Assembly (NCBI GenBank): GCA_963932145.1
Contig: OZ010586.1
Location: 72,551,368-72,615,367, forward strand
Direction of reading: 5' to 3'
From: Acanthosepion lycidas
Taxonomy: Eukaryota > Mollusca > Cephalopoda > Sepiida > Sepiidae
Length of the DNA: 64,000 nucleotides
Below, one piece after another: positions 43,622 to 54,418 of the stretch. The notes below the pieces were generated by a model, which worked only from the letters and a program-made list of their open reading frames with translations, did not search any database and was not told where the DNA came from. Both the position numbers and the translations under genes were made by a program. Each line of letters opens with the position of its first letter. Within the stretch, counting starts at the first letter, position 1.

Positions 43622-43682
<61 letters not shown>
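43329..43682. repeat. Palindrome bracketed by two (TA)n arrays
   Basis: TA arrays at 43329-43382 and 43624-43682 flank a hairpin with arms 43441-43528 and 43542-43628 (about 87 bp each, loop about 13). The arms share 'cattggaatc' / 'gattccaatg' and 'tcatcagacctac' / 'gtaggtctgatga'. Confidence 0.9.
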
Positions 43683-43686
<4 letters not shown>

Positions 43687-43687
43687 T

Positions 43688-43905
43688 TTAAAAAAAATAT
43701 GATTCGTTCGCTACATAAGAGTTATCATGTTCAAAAATGAGAGCCGAAAATCCCAATATAATTATTAAAATTAAAATTATAAAGTTATAAGGTTATAATT
43801 TAAGCTCTACTTCTGTATGGAGCACTGTTTTTTAAAAATAAAAACAAAAATACTAAAGAACTCCGGATTATTTACCTAACGTGTTCTTTCCTATTTTTCT
43901 ACATA
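43688..43905. repeat. Partial inverted copy of the 18475-18620 block
   Basis: 'tttaagctctacttctgtat' with 'ggagcactg' is the inverse of 18548-18576. 'aaaaatatgattc' at 43692 is in direct orientation to 18595. It is thus internally inverted. Confidence 0.6.
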
Positions 43906-43909
43906 TCTG

Positions 43910-43911
<2 letters not shown>

Positions 43912-43948
<37 letters not shown>
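43912..43948. repeat. (CA)n-(TA)n microsatellite
   Basis: Short CA then TA. Confidence 0.9.
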
Positions 43949-43949
43949 C

Positions 43950-44446
43950 AATAACTCAGACACACCCACAGGAGATGCAGGCATAAATAACCTGGAGTGA
44001 ATTGTCCGAAGGTAGAACCGTAACAGTACCTTCATCATGGTATTGAGAGTCTTCAGCGAGACTATTGAACAGTCCAGAACCTATTCCCAAAATGGCAGTA
44101 GTCCTGATATTATACGTCTGCTGATAGGATAGCCTCCTCCGAAGTTACTCGAATGTTTGGATCTCTGACTATCAGGTGGATGACGCCAAAACCCAGAAAA
44201 CGTCTACCTCCAGTATTCTTAATGAAGGGACAAAACAATCCAGGAAAGAAGATACAGACATGTTACCCTGATAGAGAAAACATCGTAGCGTTAAGAGACC
44301 TAAGGTATCTACACAGGATTAAATTCCCATTGGGAGAATTGTGGGTAACGATTAATATCGGATTTTACGGGGGATATCAATGGATTAAACCACTGCTTAT
44401 TCAGGATAATTTTCAACTCATAACATATTATTTGGAGTGTTTCCAC
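43950..44446 (+). other. Unclassified; 100-codon plus ORF
   Basis: ORF 44153-44455 opens with MFGSLTIRWMTPKPRKRLPP and includes NPGKKIQTCYPDRENIVALR. I cannot place it in a family. It ends inside the S2 head, so at least its end is not native. A repeat-derived frame is most likely. Confidence 0.35.
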
Positions 44447-44580
44447 GTGGTGTAACAGTTAGAAAGCTTGTTTCGGTATACCAGTTATTACCGAATAGTG
44501 AGTACAATTCTCACTGGATGCTCCATACTTTCGGCCTTGTACCACATCTCGGTTACGCTTAGAAAATCAACATAACGCAT
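44447..44580 (+). mobile_element. S2 SINE
   Basis: A-box-like 'cgtggtgtaacagttagaaa', B-box-like 'gtacaattctcactgg', 'gtaccacatctcggttacgc'. Confidence 0.75.
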
Positions 44581-45058
44581 TATTTGAAGACACAATAACA
44601 ATTTTGCTTAATAAAAGGCATAAAACCATATCTCACCCCAATTGTTGTTCTTAGTTCTAAAATAATAATAATGTGTTCATTTACATGATGTCTTTTTCTT
44701 TCTCTCCATACATGTCGTAGCAATAACCCTTTACCAGGACAATAGACACTCCATGATTCATTGATATGTGCTTTATTCATCTTTCTCCCAAACATCTCTA
44801 CATCCTCTAGTATCTTACAGAGAGTAAGCTTCAAAGCATTGCGCATGCTCAGAAGTGATCAGACAAAGATTTTTTTAACTTGAGCCATTGTCATTTAAGC
44901 CTATATTGACAGAAGACTAATTGACTGCATATTGTATTTGTTATTCTATCTTATATATATTTGGGATGCGTTTATAAAATTCCATCGTGAAGATTTATAT
45001 GATAAATATACCATGCGAATTTCATTTTATAATATGGTGTCTTATTAGAAATATAATA
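44581..45058. other. Intergenic; 88-codon minus ORF of unknown nature
   Basis: 44846-44580 (minus) reads MRNALKLTLCKILEDVEMFG and KAHINESWSVYCPGKGLLLR. No domain recognised and no second copy here. It could be chance or a very old coding relic. Confidence 0.35.
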
Positions 45059-45487
45059 CTGGGTATGACGATAAACTACCCCCGGCATCAAGGCCTCTTA
45101 GTTGCTATTGTTACGGGGATCACCTTGACCTGGGGTGGTGGCACCTCATAGGGTCCCGTTTATGAGCAAATTGTAAACCCCAAACAAAACACTACGAAAG
45201 TATAAAAATATATTTTTATAGTAGAAATACCGGCAATATATTTTTATATATATATAAAATTACCAACAATACCTATTTATAGTATAATGACAAACAATAG
45301 ATTTTATAGTAGAATTACCAACCATACATTTTATAGTAAAATGACTAACAATACATTTTATATGCAGTTGAAGGCAAACAATTGCGTCCAAAATATATTT
45401 AGTTGAAGCCATAAAATTGTGTTCAAAATATTTAGATTTCGGCATTAAATAACCCATAGAGGTTGATATGACGCTAAACAAAATCAA
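45059..45487 (+). repeat. Family X copy 4 with expanded subrepeats
   Basis: Start 'ctgggtatgacgataaacta'. Middle has about six 24-30 bp subrepeats ('accaacaatacatttttata'-like). 3' part 'cggcattaaataacccatag'. Confidence 0.78.
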
Positions 45488-45767
45488 CTAAAAATTTATT
45501 AGAGATATTTACAATAATTTATTTGGCAGTGTCTCATTTTAAGCTTACCCCAAACTTTTTGCACGATCAAATATTGACCAACCGATGTTAAAATCATTTT
45601 CACAGTATGAGGATAATTAGATTATGTGTATTTCAGCTTAACATATTTGTCTTTATTATAAATAATTTATTTCTTTATGCGAGATTTTATTATGTAACTT
45701 GATGGTTGCTCATCTTGTAAATAAATAAATAAATCCACACACACACTCACATACACATATATATTAG

Positions 45768-45772
<5 letters not shown>
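45488..45772. other. Intergenic, AT-rich
   Basis: Short (AAAT)n at 45718-45735. Nothing else. Confidence 0.5.

Positions 45773-45841
<69 letters not shown>
45773..45841. repeat. (TA)n microsatellite
   Basis: About 69 bp of TA. Confidence 0.97.
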
Positions 45842-45843
<2 letters not shown>

Positions 45844-45889
45844 TTCACAGATTACAGAACGATCAAAAAAGAAATAAAAAACAAAAATG

Positions 45890-46640
45890 GAAATCGTCTG
45901 GTCAATCTCACATCCAAGTAATTAATTTCTTCTTTGTTGATAGCTTCCTTTATGATGATGGCTGGCTGACTAAGTAGACCAATTATTGCAAGAAAGAGGA
46001 GCTGCCATTGACTGCATCGTAATCTTGATGGAGTGCGAGGTTGATTTTTGTCGAGACTTTCTTGTCGTTTACATACTTTTTTTCTCTTCTGATGGCATCA
46101 AAATCTTTGGTTCCGATGGTGAGATGGAACACCGACACTTGGTACGATCTCGGACTTATGTTTGAAATGATTTTCGCTAAATAAGCCTTGCTTTGGTAAC
46201 TTTGACTCTTCCGTTCATGCTGCATGTCCTTAACTATCGAAGACAGTGTTTCAGGATCATCTTTGACAGTTGACTCTTTCCAGAAGTTTGTTGTTGGTCA
46301 CAAAGTATTCCCATTTGATGATCAAGATCGGACCTTTTGCTGGTGAAAACGTTCTAATTTTTGGATGTAGCGACGATATAGAGTCCAGGTCTCGCAGCCA
46401 AAGTACAAGGTTAAAATGACAACAGCATTATCTACCATGATTTTTGTTGTGAAGTTCAAATCTTTGTTGTTGAATCGTTTGATTTAGCTTTCCAAATGAT
46501 CCAGGTGCAACTCCTCCAATACCGTGTTTCACATCTTTTTCTGGGGTGCAATTATTTGAAAATGAGCTGCTTAAATATGGAAAGTGCTCTATATGTTCGG
46601 GAGGTGTATTTTGCATTTTTTTTAAAGTCAACGATAAACT
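45890..46640 (-). mobile_element. LINE-F relic (RT-distal coding part)
   Basis: Minus strand 46440-46340 reads MVDNAVVILTLYFGCETWTL, then YRRYIQKLERFHQQKVRS, the 'LLYGCETW' block that follows the RT domain in many non-LTR elements. A downstream minus frame (46225-45983) stays open but is of unclear family. Edge sequence recurs at 3665-3780. Confidence 0.65.
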
Positions 46641-46870
46641 GTCAGTAACTATAGTATATTTGCTTTTATTTTTCAGTCTTTCTCCAGGCTCCTTTTAATA
46701 CGAAAGCATTCAAATTTGAATTCCTTTGCCTACAATACATTTTCCTAAATTATTAATATTTTGTATAAGAAAATTTGAAAGCAGTCGTTAAGGCAGGTGG
46801 TGGTTTTATTGACAAAAGATATGATACTGATGTATAATAATTTTTTCATAGTTAACTGTTTATTTTTTAC
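46641..46870. other. Intergenic
   Basis: Nothing recognised. Confidence 0.5.
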
Positions 46871-47465
46871 ACTATTTACATTATACGGTCCTCATCTTTG
46901 TAGCCATATTTATTAAAACGTTTGGAAAATTCGTAAACTTAAGGAGTCAGCACATAAGCTAGGTCACAAAAATCTCCTGAGCCGACCAAGCATAGAAATG
47001 AATACAATATGGGAACCAGTAATAAGGGATGCTAGAGAAAAGAGATAATAACAACAAAAATTGCAATATGAGCTCTGGTATAAAACATGCAATGATAACA
47101 GCAAAAAATTGCAATATGAGCACTGGTAAACAGATGATTGCTGATGACATTAGGTTTATAATACCCAGAAATTCATAAACAGATGTCCTCAAGGACACAT
47201 AGCACAGTGAATAAAGGCGTTAGTTAGATCCAGTGACAAAAGAGAGTGTGAGTTCAATACCCGGTTAAGGCAGTGGAGGACTTCGAGAGGGGAATTAACA
47301 GGAGATAACTGACATCCATTAAAAATGGTACGTGGAACTAGAACAGTTTACCCCAATGAGCGAAATAAAGGGTTCAGTTCGACATTTCAACCACCTGAAG
47401 AAGGCCGGAGCGTACAACGGCTGAAACGTTGTAATAAATACAATAGTTTGAATAATGTAAACAGT
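46871..47465 (+). mobile_element. S3 repeat, copy 2 (no J)
   Basis: Contains a duplicated 'aaaaattgcaatatgagc' (47054, 47104), the tRNA-like part ('agttagatccagtgacaaaa', 'gagttcaatacccggtta') and 'cacctgaagaaggccggagc' with 'ggctgaaacgttgtaata' at 47393-47436. 46871-46925 is a partial inverse of the 3' end. Confidence 0.72.
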
Positions 47466-47544
47466 GTACGTAATACCTCATCTCAGAAATATTGACAGAT
47501 TTTTTGTCAAAATAAAAGCAAATACTCGGTAGTTGTTTTTTTTA

Positions 47545-48665
47545 TATATCGAGTTCACCTCAAGCAAGGCATTAAAGCCACTAAGACACCACAAGTTACT
47601 AGGTGTGAAAGAACTAGAAAACAGAAATCTGGCTGAGAACAAAAAAAGAATAATCAGGAAGATAGTAGATAGTAATTGATATTGCATTTAAATTTTTGAA
47701 GATTAGCTGGAAAGCATGGTGCCGGAAGAAAGTTTCAAAAGCAAAAAAAAAAAATAAAAAATAAGAAAAGAAAACGTCGGCGTAGAATTTATGGTGACAT
47801 CTAGACAATTCAACTGTAAATTGGTGAGACCTTGTTGCCAAACTAGTACTGCGCTTAAATTCTTAAAGTCTAGATAGCATAGCAGAAAACGTATCCGAAC
47901 AATTACTATGAAAGTATTTATAGAAAATGCCTAGAGAGGTAACTTTGCAACAGTGACTGAATCCGAAACGCCAGGTCAGGACCAGTAATATTGCTGATTC
48001 TTATTTGGATCTTATCGAGGATCTCTAAATATATAGCAAGAGTACCAGACCATAAGTAGCAGTAATATTCTTAGTCTGGTCGAATGGTAGACTTATAGAT
48101 ATGTAAGATAGATTCTCTAAATATATAGCAAGAGTACCAGACCATAAGTAGCAGTAATATTCTTAGTCTGGTCGAATGGTAGACTTATAGATATGTAAGA
48201 TGGATTCTCTAAATATATAGTAAGAGTATCAGACCATAAGTAGCAGTAATATTCTTAGTCTGGTCGAATGGTAGACTTATAGATATGTAAGATGGATTCT
48301 CTAAATATATAGTAAGAGTATCAGACCATAAGTAGCAGTAATATTCTTAGTCTGGTCGAATGGTAGACTTATAGATATGTAAGATGGATTCTCTAAATAT
48401 ATAGTAAGAGTATCAGACCATAAGTAGCAGTAATATTCTTAGTCTGGTCGAATGGTAGACTTATGGATATGTAAGTTAGATTCTGAAGAGAAACATTGTC
48501 TACCACGACACAGTGAAACAACGTTTTTAGCAGCTGACCTAGTAATATATTCAATATCGTATTTCTCTTCATGTCAACCGAGAATTTTAGCGAAGAATTT
48601 TAGCAACGAGTCACTCTCCTGGAAGTTAACGTCAGCCCTGCTGATGGAAGGCAGAAAGGAGTCTT
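47545..48665 (-). mobile_element. LINE-A, decayed, with internal tandem array
   Basis: Collinear with 56700-57300 and 25378-26165. The 3' end is at 47545. The 48480-48665 end corresponds to the part just after the RT palm. The array at 48020-48480 expands the piece that in other copies spells the YISTLRPCLEYCCHIWSG neighbourhood. Confidence 0.78.
48020..48480. repeat. 92-bp tandem repeat, five units
   Basis: 'gattctctaaatatatag' recurs at 48111, 48203, 48295 and 48387 (spacing exactly 92), with a 91-bp first unit from 48020. Units 3-5 share substitutions (gtaagagtatc), so expansion proceeded stepwise. 92 is not divisible by 3. Confidence 0.95.
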
Positions 48666-48689
48666 TTAGTTGATTAAAAACTTTCTCAG

Positions 48690-49000
48690 ATCCACTTTTA
48701 AAATGGCTTTGGGCGACTAAGGCCCTGGTGAAGACCGTCCTTCTTTGCACCTTGTGGACTGGTGCGACAGAATCACAAAAAATAACTGTGTAAAATAAAA
48801 AAAAATCACTTGAGGAATTTCAACAGTAGCAACAGCTAAAATGGATATCACATGTAACTCGAAGAGAAAGTAATGTCATAATCAGATTTTGATATTCCAT
48901 ACTACTTCAAATGAAAGGTTAGGGAGGAAACGTTCATTACTACTTGAAAGAGCGATAACAGCTACGGGACATGAGAAATCTTTTTTTTAAGAGAACGATG
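48690..49000 (-). repeat. Family H copy 3
   Basis: 'ggtgaagaccgtccttcttt', 'cttgtggactggtgcgacag' and 'aacagctaaaatggatatca' match the inverse of 6186-6600. Confidence 0.65.
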
Positions 49001-49439
49001 TTTTAAATTTCAACCGACTGCAGTGCTGACTTCTCGATCAATACGTCGAATTTTTCCTTCTTAGGAAACAGCTAAAATTATCGTGATCAATTTAAATATG
49101 ATATTTAAAAAGCAAAAAAAAAATCATTTAAGTTATTTTTCTACTAGTTGAATAATTGGTTATTATAATGTATTGAAGAAAATCAGGCTCCGGAAAACAA
49201 AGCCCTCAGATAATAAACCTCTTACTGTTAGGTGACGTCTTATTGGTGAAATATCTCATTAGCTGTTTTTGAACGATTACTGTTTCACTGCTTTAATTAT
49301 CATGTGCAAATTGTTTTGAATAACTTTCTGATTCACTCCCTGAGTGACCAAACAAAGCACAAAAGATGTCGACATCGCATCATCCACTCGAGGAAAATAA
49401 TTGCTTTCACTGTTTTCTTCACCAACTATGCATTGTCTT
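49001..49439. other. Intergenic
   Basis: No recognised feature. Confidence 0.5.
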
Positions 49440-49775
49440 GAATCGCTGTTCGATTTAGTTTGCAGGGAAGAGAGGGAAAATATAGGCCTATGAGAAATGA
49501 TTTCGGTGCGATGAATGATCTAACAGTTTAGAAAATAAACATATGCGACAGGTGTTTTTACTGGCGAATTCTTACAACAACATGGACTTTTGATGAGAAA
49601 GCCTTACGCGCAATAGGAACTACAGATAAACTACTTCTAAAATACGAAAGTGACAGCGAAAATTCTTCTGAGATCATAATGAGGAAAGAAGCCTTGGAGA
49701 ATTTAACACTCATTTGACATACTGTCTGCAGAGAGAAATCGATGACAGAACAAGAATACAAAGTAAAAGAGTGAA
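49440..49775 (+). mobile_element. RTE-like LINE relic
   Basis: Plus reading near 49660 gives SEIIMRKEALENL, the counterpart of GHIMRKEGLENL in 5154-5750. The surrounding frame is degenerate. Confidence 0.55.
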
Positions 49776-49927
49776 ATGTTAATGACCAAACCTTATTTGA
49801 CGTTACAAAAGAAGCAAGGGTATATTAGACGCATCCTAGTTTCAGTAAGTCATATTCAAGAAAAAATAGCTTATTTAAGAAAGTAATGTTTAAAGACAGC
49901 TATCAATACATGGGTAATGTTTTATCA

Positions 49928-50452
49928 TTACTGATATTTCTTTTCAGTTACATCTCTTTCTACGGTAGTTTCCAGCTGGTTAATGTTAGGAATGCGTTCA
50001 GGCATGTTTAAGTATAATGGTTCAGCTGGTCCCGACGAAAGTGGCTGGTAGTTTGTTATGATATTTTTTTCATAATAATTTCGTAAAATACATCTATTAG
50101 ATGCTTTAGTACACATCATCAGTGATGTATCTAGTCGAGATTCATTAGGGGTTTCGGGTCTTTCAACATCATATTCCCTCTCCACGGTGACCCAGCCGAT
50201 ACTCATTGGATATCAACTTGTGTAACTTCCGTTAGTGAGATTTTTTTTTCCATCTTCCAAACTGCATACCATGCGACTCTCCTTGGCAATTTATTGTTCA
50301 ATCCCGAATGACTTCTGGTTCACCAGCAATGTGCGCTCTTCCATAAAAAAGGAATCAAACGCAGCCACAATTTCTAACTGATCAGGAATATGGCGGCGTG
50401 TTTGGCTTGAATTGGTAAGTATCAATTTGATTCTCCTCACTGAGACATACAT
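49928..50452 (-). pseudogene. Unidentified coding-like relic, two in-frame stops
   Basis: One minus-strand frame from about 50452 to the stop at 49928 reads like real protein: RRIKLILTNSSQTRRHIPDQ, LEIVAAFDSFFMEERTLLVN, QKSFGIEQ*IAKESR, LEDGKKNLTNGSYTS*YPMS, IGWVTVEREYDVERPETPNE, LMMCTKASNRCILRNYYEKN, then LYLNMPERIPNINQLETTVE and a charged end. The last 92 codons are intact from an ATG at 50206. A (CT)n polypyrimidine tract followed by TCTCAG sits just upstream on the minus strand, like an intron acceptor. I do not recognise a domain, RT, transposase or integrase motif. It may be a host-gene pseudogene, a diverged exon or part of an unrecognised transposon. Confidence 0.5.
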
Positions 50453-50456
50453 ACAC

Positions 50457-50463
50457 AGAGAGA

Positions 50464-50509
<46 letters not shown>

Positions 50510-50575
50510 ATTTATAATAATAATAATAAGAATAATAATAATAATAAGAAGAAGAAGAAGAAGAAATATGATAAT
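50457..50575. repeat. (GA)n, (AAT)n and (AAG)n microsatellites
   Basis: GA at 50457-50505, AAT/AAG at 50515-50565. Confidence 0.95.
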
Positions 50576-50934
50576 AATAACATAGGCATGATTATCCTAT
50601 CTGGACCCCCCCCCCCAAAAAAAAAGTAACTACTCCTCAAAAAAATGAAAATTTGAAAATATAGTGACATAGAGATTACAATATTGTGGCATAACAGTTA
50701 TGTCAATAATAACAGATGCACTAGGAATGGTAAAAAATTACTAACACCTAAGGTTAGTGTGCCCTATTATTTAACCTATAGATGTGGGGAGAGAAGTGTT
50801 ACCCAATGGTATTTGTGCGAAATGCAGCAAACTTGGCTGAAATTTGAACTAGGCTTGCCGAATCCACTTTCTGCATCGTTAGCCGCCCATCCATCTTGCT
50901 AATCATAGTGGAATTGTTAATGTAACATATCATC
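50576..50934. other. Intergenic
   Basis: C9 run at 50608 next to A10. 72-codon plus ORF (50684-50902) of no recognised family. Confidence 0.4.
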
Positions 50935-51110
50935 CTTTGATGTTTGTTTCCGCCCCTCATCCCTTATTTCGTCATTGTGCCTTCAAGAAATTTCAACTGT
51001 TGTTTCCTGAGGTTCATTTATTTCCCATTTTCTCTTCTCATTGCTCAAGTCTTCTCAGAATCCAACTGTATGACATCTCTGTCGCTTTTCGAACCTCCTT
51101 TTCAGCTGTA
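50935..51110 (-). mobile_element. RTE-like LINE fragment
   Basis: 'attgtgccttcaagaaattt' and 'caactgttgtttcctgaggt' align with 'tatgtgtccgaggaacttca' and the next RTE segment at 5325-5365. Confidence 0.5.
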
Positions 51111-51599
51111 AGAAAATTACCATTCACTGTCATATTGATAGACAGAAAAACGCTTTTCGTTGTTTCTAATTCACTCACTTTAACTCATAACCACCTGCCC
51201 GCCGAGACGCGTAGGCTGGCGCGCCCACTTATCCCTGAACTCAAATGAGCGCACTGCCATTTCCAAATACCGCCACAAGGAAACGCTTTCTGATATCACC
51301 CGATTGAGTAGGGGCAGAAATGTCCCTTTTACTTATATAAGGTTAGATGTGTTAGCCTCGCGTCGATCGGTAGGTGTCCTGAACACAAAGAGGTAGATCA
51401 CAGAGTAGTCTGTTTCCCCAGCAACCCCGTAGGTTGTATCGCCCCTTCTGCCGAGGCTCTGCATTATGCTTCAAGCATCTTGTCCGTGTCGCATCGGATC
51501 ATCTGGGAGGTGGGCTCTTAATGGCTCCAACATACTAGGCGTTTGAAGTCTTGGTATCATTGCTTGGCAACAGCCCCGCTCGAAGTAATAGTCAAATAC
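51111..51599. other. Intergenic, somewhat GC-richer
   Basis: Nothing I can assign. Confidence 0.4.
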
Positions 51600-51724
51600 T
51601 TGTTATTCCCACACCCAACCCAGATTTTCTTGCGTTCACTAATCTCTTTTTTTCTTAGATTTTCTAGAATCGGTTTTCACATTATGTGTCTCAAAAATAT
51701 CAGCAGTCACTTTTTTCATAGTAT
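51600..51724 (-). mobile_element. RTE-like LINE fragment
   Basis: 'cacattatgtgtctcaaaaa' and 'tatcagcagtcactttttt' fit the same RTE segment as 50960-51010. Confidence 0.45.
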
Positions 51725-52190
51725 TGTTTATCAAATACAATACCCAAGAGCCACTTAAGGTAGAAGGATAATGAATAAGGTTGCTGTAAGAGTTGATGAA
51801 GTAAGAAGTGCGTATTATGGGGATATGTAAAATAGATAACAGCTGACCCTAGGCTTAAAGAGTTTTTAGTGATCGAGAAAGCATTCACTTGGAAGTCTGT
51901 TCCACAAAGTAAAAGCTCTGAGGAAAATCTGAGTAGAACTTCCTCCTTACCAATGGAATACAGATGGAAAAAGTAATTCGACCCTGTGTACGTGGTATGT
52001 CGTCTCTGTGGAGATCTGAACCCTTGAAACTAAGGAATGGTGGTCAATAAACATTTCCCATGAAAGTAGCGATAGAGGAAGGTCAGTAAAGCTAAGTTTG
52101 TGGGAAAAGGATTGCAGGACGGAAAATAGTTCATCACACACAAGGGTCTTGTAGACGGTTTTGCACTTTGTCAAGTCTGGACAATGTAGG
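51725..52190 (-). mobile_element. LINE-B relic
   Basis: Second copy of the family at 38795-39265. Contains 'agaagtgcgtattatgggga', 'tctgttccacaaagtaaaag' and 'ggtggtcaataaacatttcc'. Layout resembles LINE-A 3' halves. Confidence 0.5.
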
Positions 52191-52249
52191 TATGAATGTC
52201 TTTGTAGTTTCTGTTCTTCTGAAAACGTAATTATTGCTTGAATGTACAG

Positions 52250-52615
52250 TCGATGGATTTATCACCATTCGTTGACAGAAGCACATCTCTGCCATTTTAA
52301 ATCTCTTCATCTGTGAAAATAGTGTTCGACATTCACTGTCATATATGGGAAGTTAGATATTGCATTTTTTTTTGTTCAATTTTTTTCTCTCCCGTAATCT
52401 TCACTTTTTAAATACTTTGTTTAATTTCTGGAAGGCATCTTTCGCTATTCTGGTGTGCCTTCGGGTCTCTGTGCTACACTTTTACATCGTATGTTACTAT
52501 AAGACCTAGATAGTTAAATTTATGCACCTGCTGACTGCGATATCTTCAGTCCGAAACTCACACCTTACGCTCCCGCGCCCAGCCTTTGTTCCTGACAGAA
52601 AAGAAATAGTGCACT
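52250..52615 (-). mobile_element. RTE-like LINE relic
   Basis: 'catctctgccattttaaatc', 'aattctggtgtgccttcgg'-type block (52452-52472) and 'actcacaccttacgct' follow the RTE order of 5460-5720. Very diverged. Confidence 0.55.
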
Positions 52616-52784
52616 GATCCCTCTTCAATTATTTGGTAACTCGTGATGAGAATTGGAAGTGTCAATAGTGGAACGGTTATCGATGCGAAAAGTGAATAGT
52701 TCAGTTCCTACGCTATTCAAGTTTCATTCATTTTGCGCTAAAGCCCTTGGCAGAGGTAGAAATTCCACTCCCTCCATCTATGGT

Positions 52785-52850
52785 GTGATTGAAAAATCTT
52801 ACAATAGACTCATTGAAGGTATTCCATGCCTTAAAGAATTTTTTTTTTTA
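52785..52850 (+). mobile_element. LINE-D fragment
   Basis: 'acaatagactcattgaaggt' and 'attccatgccttaaagaatt' match 54603-54655. Confidence 0.6.
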
Positions 52851-52855
52851 AGCAT

Positions 52856-53905
52856 TGCGCCCCGAGAAAGCCACTAGGATGCAGGGGGTTTGCAGAAGAT
52901 TTGGAGCAAGAGCAGATAGGAGTGATAGAAGAAAGGATGAAGGGAAGGATAGTGTGTAGATCAATGGTAATTGGAGATGTCGATTGACATTACATTTGAA
53001 TAGTTGGAGATCATAGCTATCAGGGAAACAGTAATTGGGAAGGGTGTTCCACAGGCGAGAGGTGCGAAGTATGAAGCTATTGGAGTAGAAGAGACGGCTA
53101 CATTTAAAAGTTTCTACAGTGTAAGGGTGAGAGCGGGATGTCAGCCTCGTAGGGCGCTTGAATTCATGGAGACTGGGAACCAGTGAAAGCAGCTCATCGG
53201 AGCAATTACCATGAAAATATTTGTAGAAGAGACAGAGAGAGGCGACGGCGCGTCTGTGAGATAGTGGCTGCAGGTGAGACGCCAGATCAGGGCCAATCAC
53301 ATTACATATCCGTCTCTGGATCTTGTCAGGAACTCCGAGGTAAACAGGTGTCCCAGACCATATATGGCAGCAATACTCCATGCAAGGGCGAATGGTCGTT
53401 TTGTATATTTGAAGTATCGATTCAGGGGAGAAAAATTTCCTGGCGCGGCACAGAGAGCCAACTTTCATCGCGGTGGACGATGCAATTGACTCAATGTATT
53501 TGTTCCATCAAACGTCAGCAGTCAACGTGAGACCGAGCAGACGCAGAGAGTTGCTCTCAAGAAGTTGACTATCAGACATTCTAATGGGGGGGGGGGCAGG
53601 TAAGGATCTCTATGGTGGTTAATGGAGAGTAGTTTAGTTTTTGAGGCGTTAAATTTGACCATCCAATTGTTGCCCCAGTTAACAACCGATTGGAGGTCCA
53701 TTTCAAGACGCACGGCCAGGTTAGTTTTGACCGCGACACTAGATTTGTTTTTGAGGCAGGAGCAAATTGTAGTGTCGTCCGCGTAGATGCCAACTTGAAA
53801 ACCTATGGCGTCAGGAAGGTCGTTGATGAAAATAAGGAAAAGTGTGGGGCCAAGGATGGAGCCTTGGGGAACACCTGCGTGACATAAAATAAGAAATATA
53901 AAAAG
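52856..53905 (-). mobile_element. LINE-A, best copy: RT core to 3' UTR
   Basis: From the minus-strand 5' side: CHAGVPQGSILGPTLFLIFI (53875-53820), ADDTTICSCLKNKS with YADD (about 53790), MVKFNASKTKLLSINH, then a frameshift at a G9/C9 run (53586-53594). The next frame reads SDSQLLESNSLRLLGLTLTA, one TGA stop, then WNKYIESIASSTAMKVGSLC and the 206-codon block 53468-52848 (YCCHIWSGTPVYLGVPDKIQ, LCLFYKYFHGNCSDELLSLV, FILRTSRLWNTLP, FKCNVNRHLQLP). It lacks the endonuclease and N-terminal RT, so it is 5'-truncated. Non-LTR, jockey/CR1-like by motif style (inference). Confidence 0.88.
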
Positions 53906-54076
53906 AAATGTACTCACACCTTACGAACGGTTTTATCAATGTAAAATGTGTATGATCTTAAGCTGCCTCTTTTTTTTTAACAAAAATAGTCAGTGGATGT
54001 ACCATGATGCTATTTCTGGCCATAGATCTCTGGTTGGAACCCGAATGGGAATGTGTATACAACAGAAACACAAAGA

Positions 54077-54121
<45 letters not shown>

Positions 54122-54376
54122 TAGAGACCGCAAACAGAAAGTGCCTCCTTATTGATATGGAAATTACTGCGGACTGCAATATATCTTTGAAGATCTTGTT
54201 TTCACGAGTACAGCCCACACCTTACGAAAGGTTTTATCAATGTAAAATGTGTATGATCTTAGGCTGCCTTTTTTTTTTAACAAAAATAGTCAGTGAATGT
54301 GCCATGATGCCATTTCTAACCATAGATCCCTGGTTTGAACCCGGAAGGAAATGTGTATAAAATAGAAACCCAAGGA

Positions 54377-54418
<42 letters not shown>

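Noticed and set aside
48020..48480. CRISPR or other regular spaced repeats
   Set aside because: 92-bp head-to-tail units from LINE-A, no unique spacers.
50416..50424. Plus-strand splice donor (GGTAAGTAT)
   Set aside because: No plus-strand exon with coding character precedes it; a single consensus match is expected by chance in 64 kb.
50684..50902. 72-codon plus ORF
   Set aside because: No motif, no second copy, no splice or promoter context; chance length in this composition.
53690..53887. Plus-strand ORFs at 53183-53887
   Set aside because: Shadows of the minus-strand LINE-A reverse-transcriptase frame.
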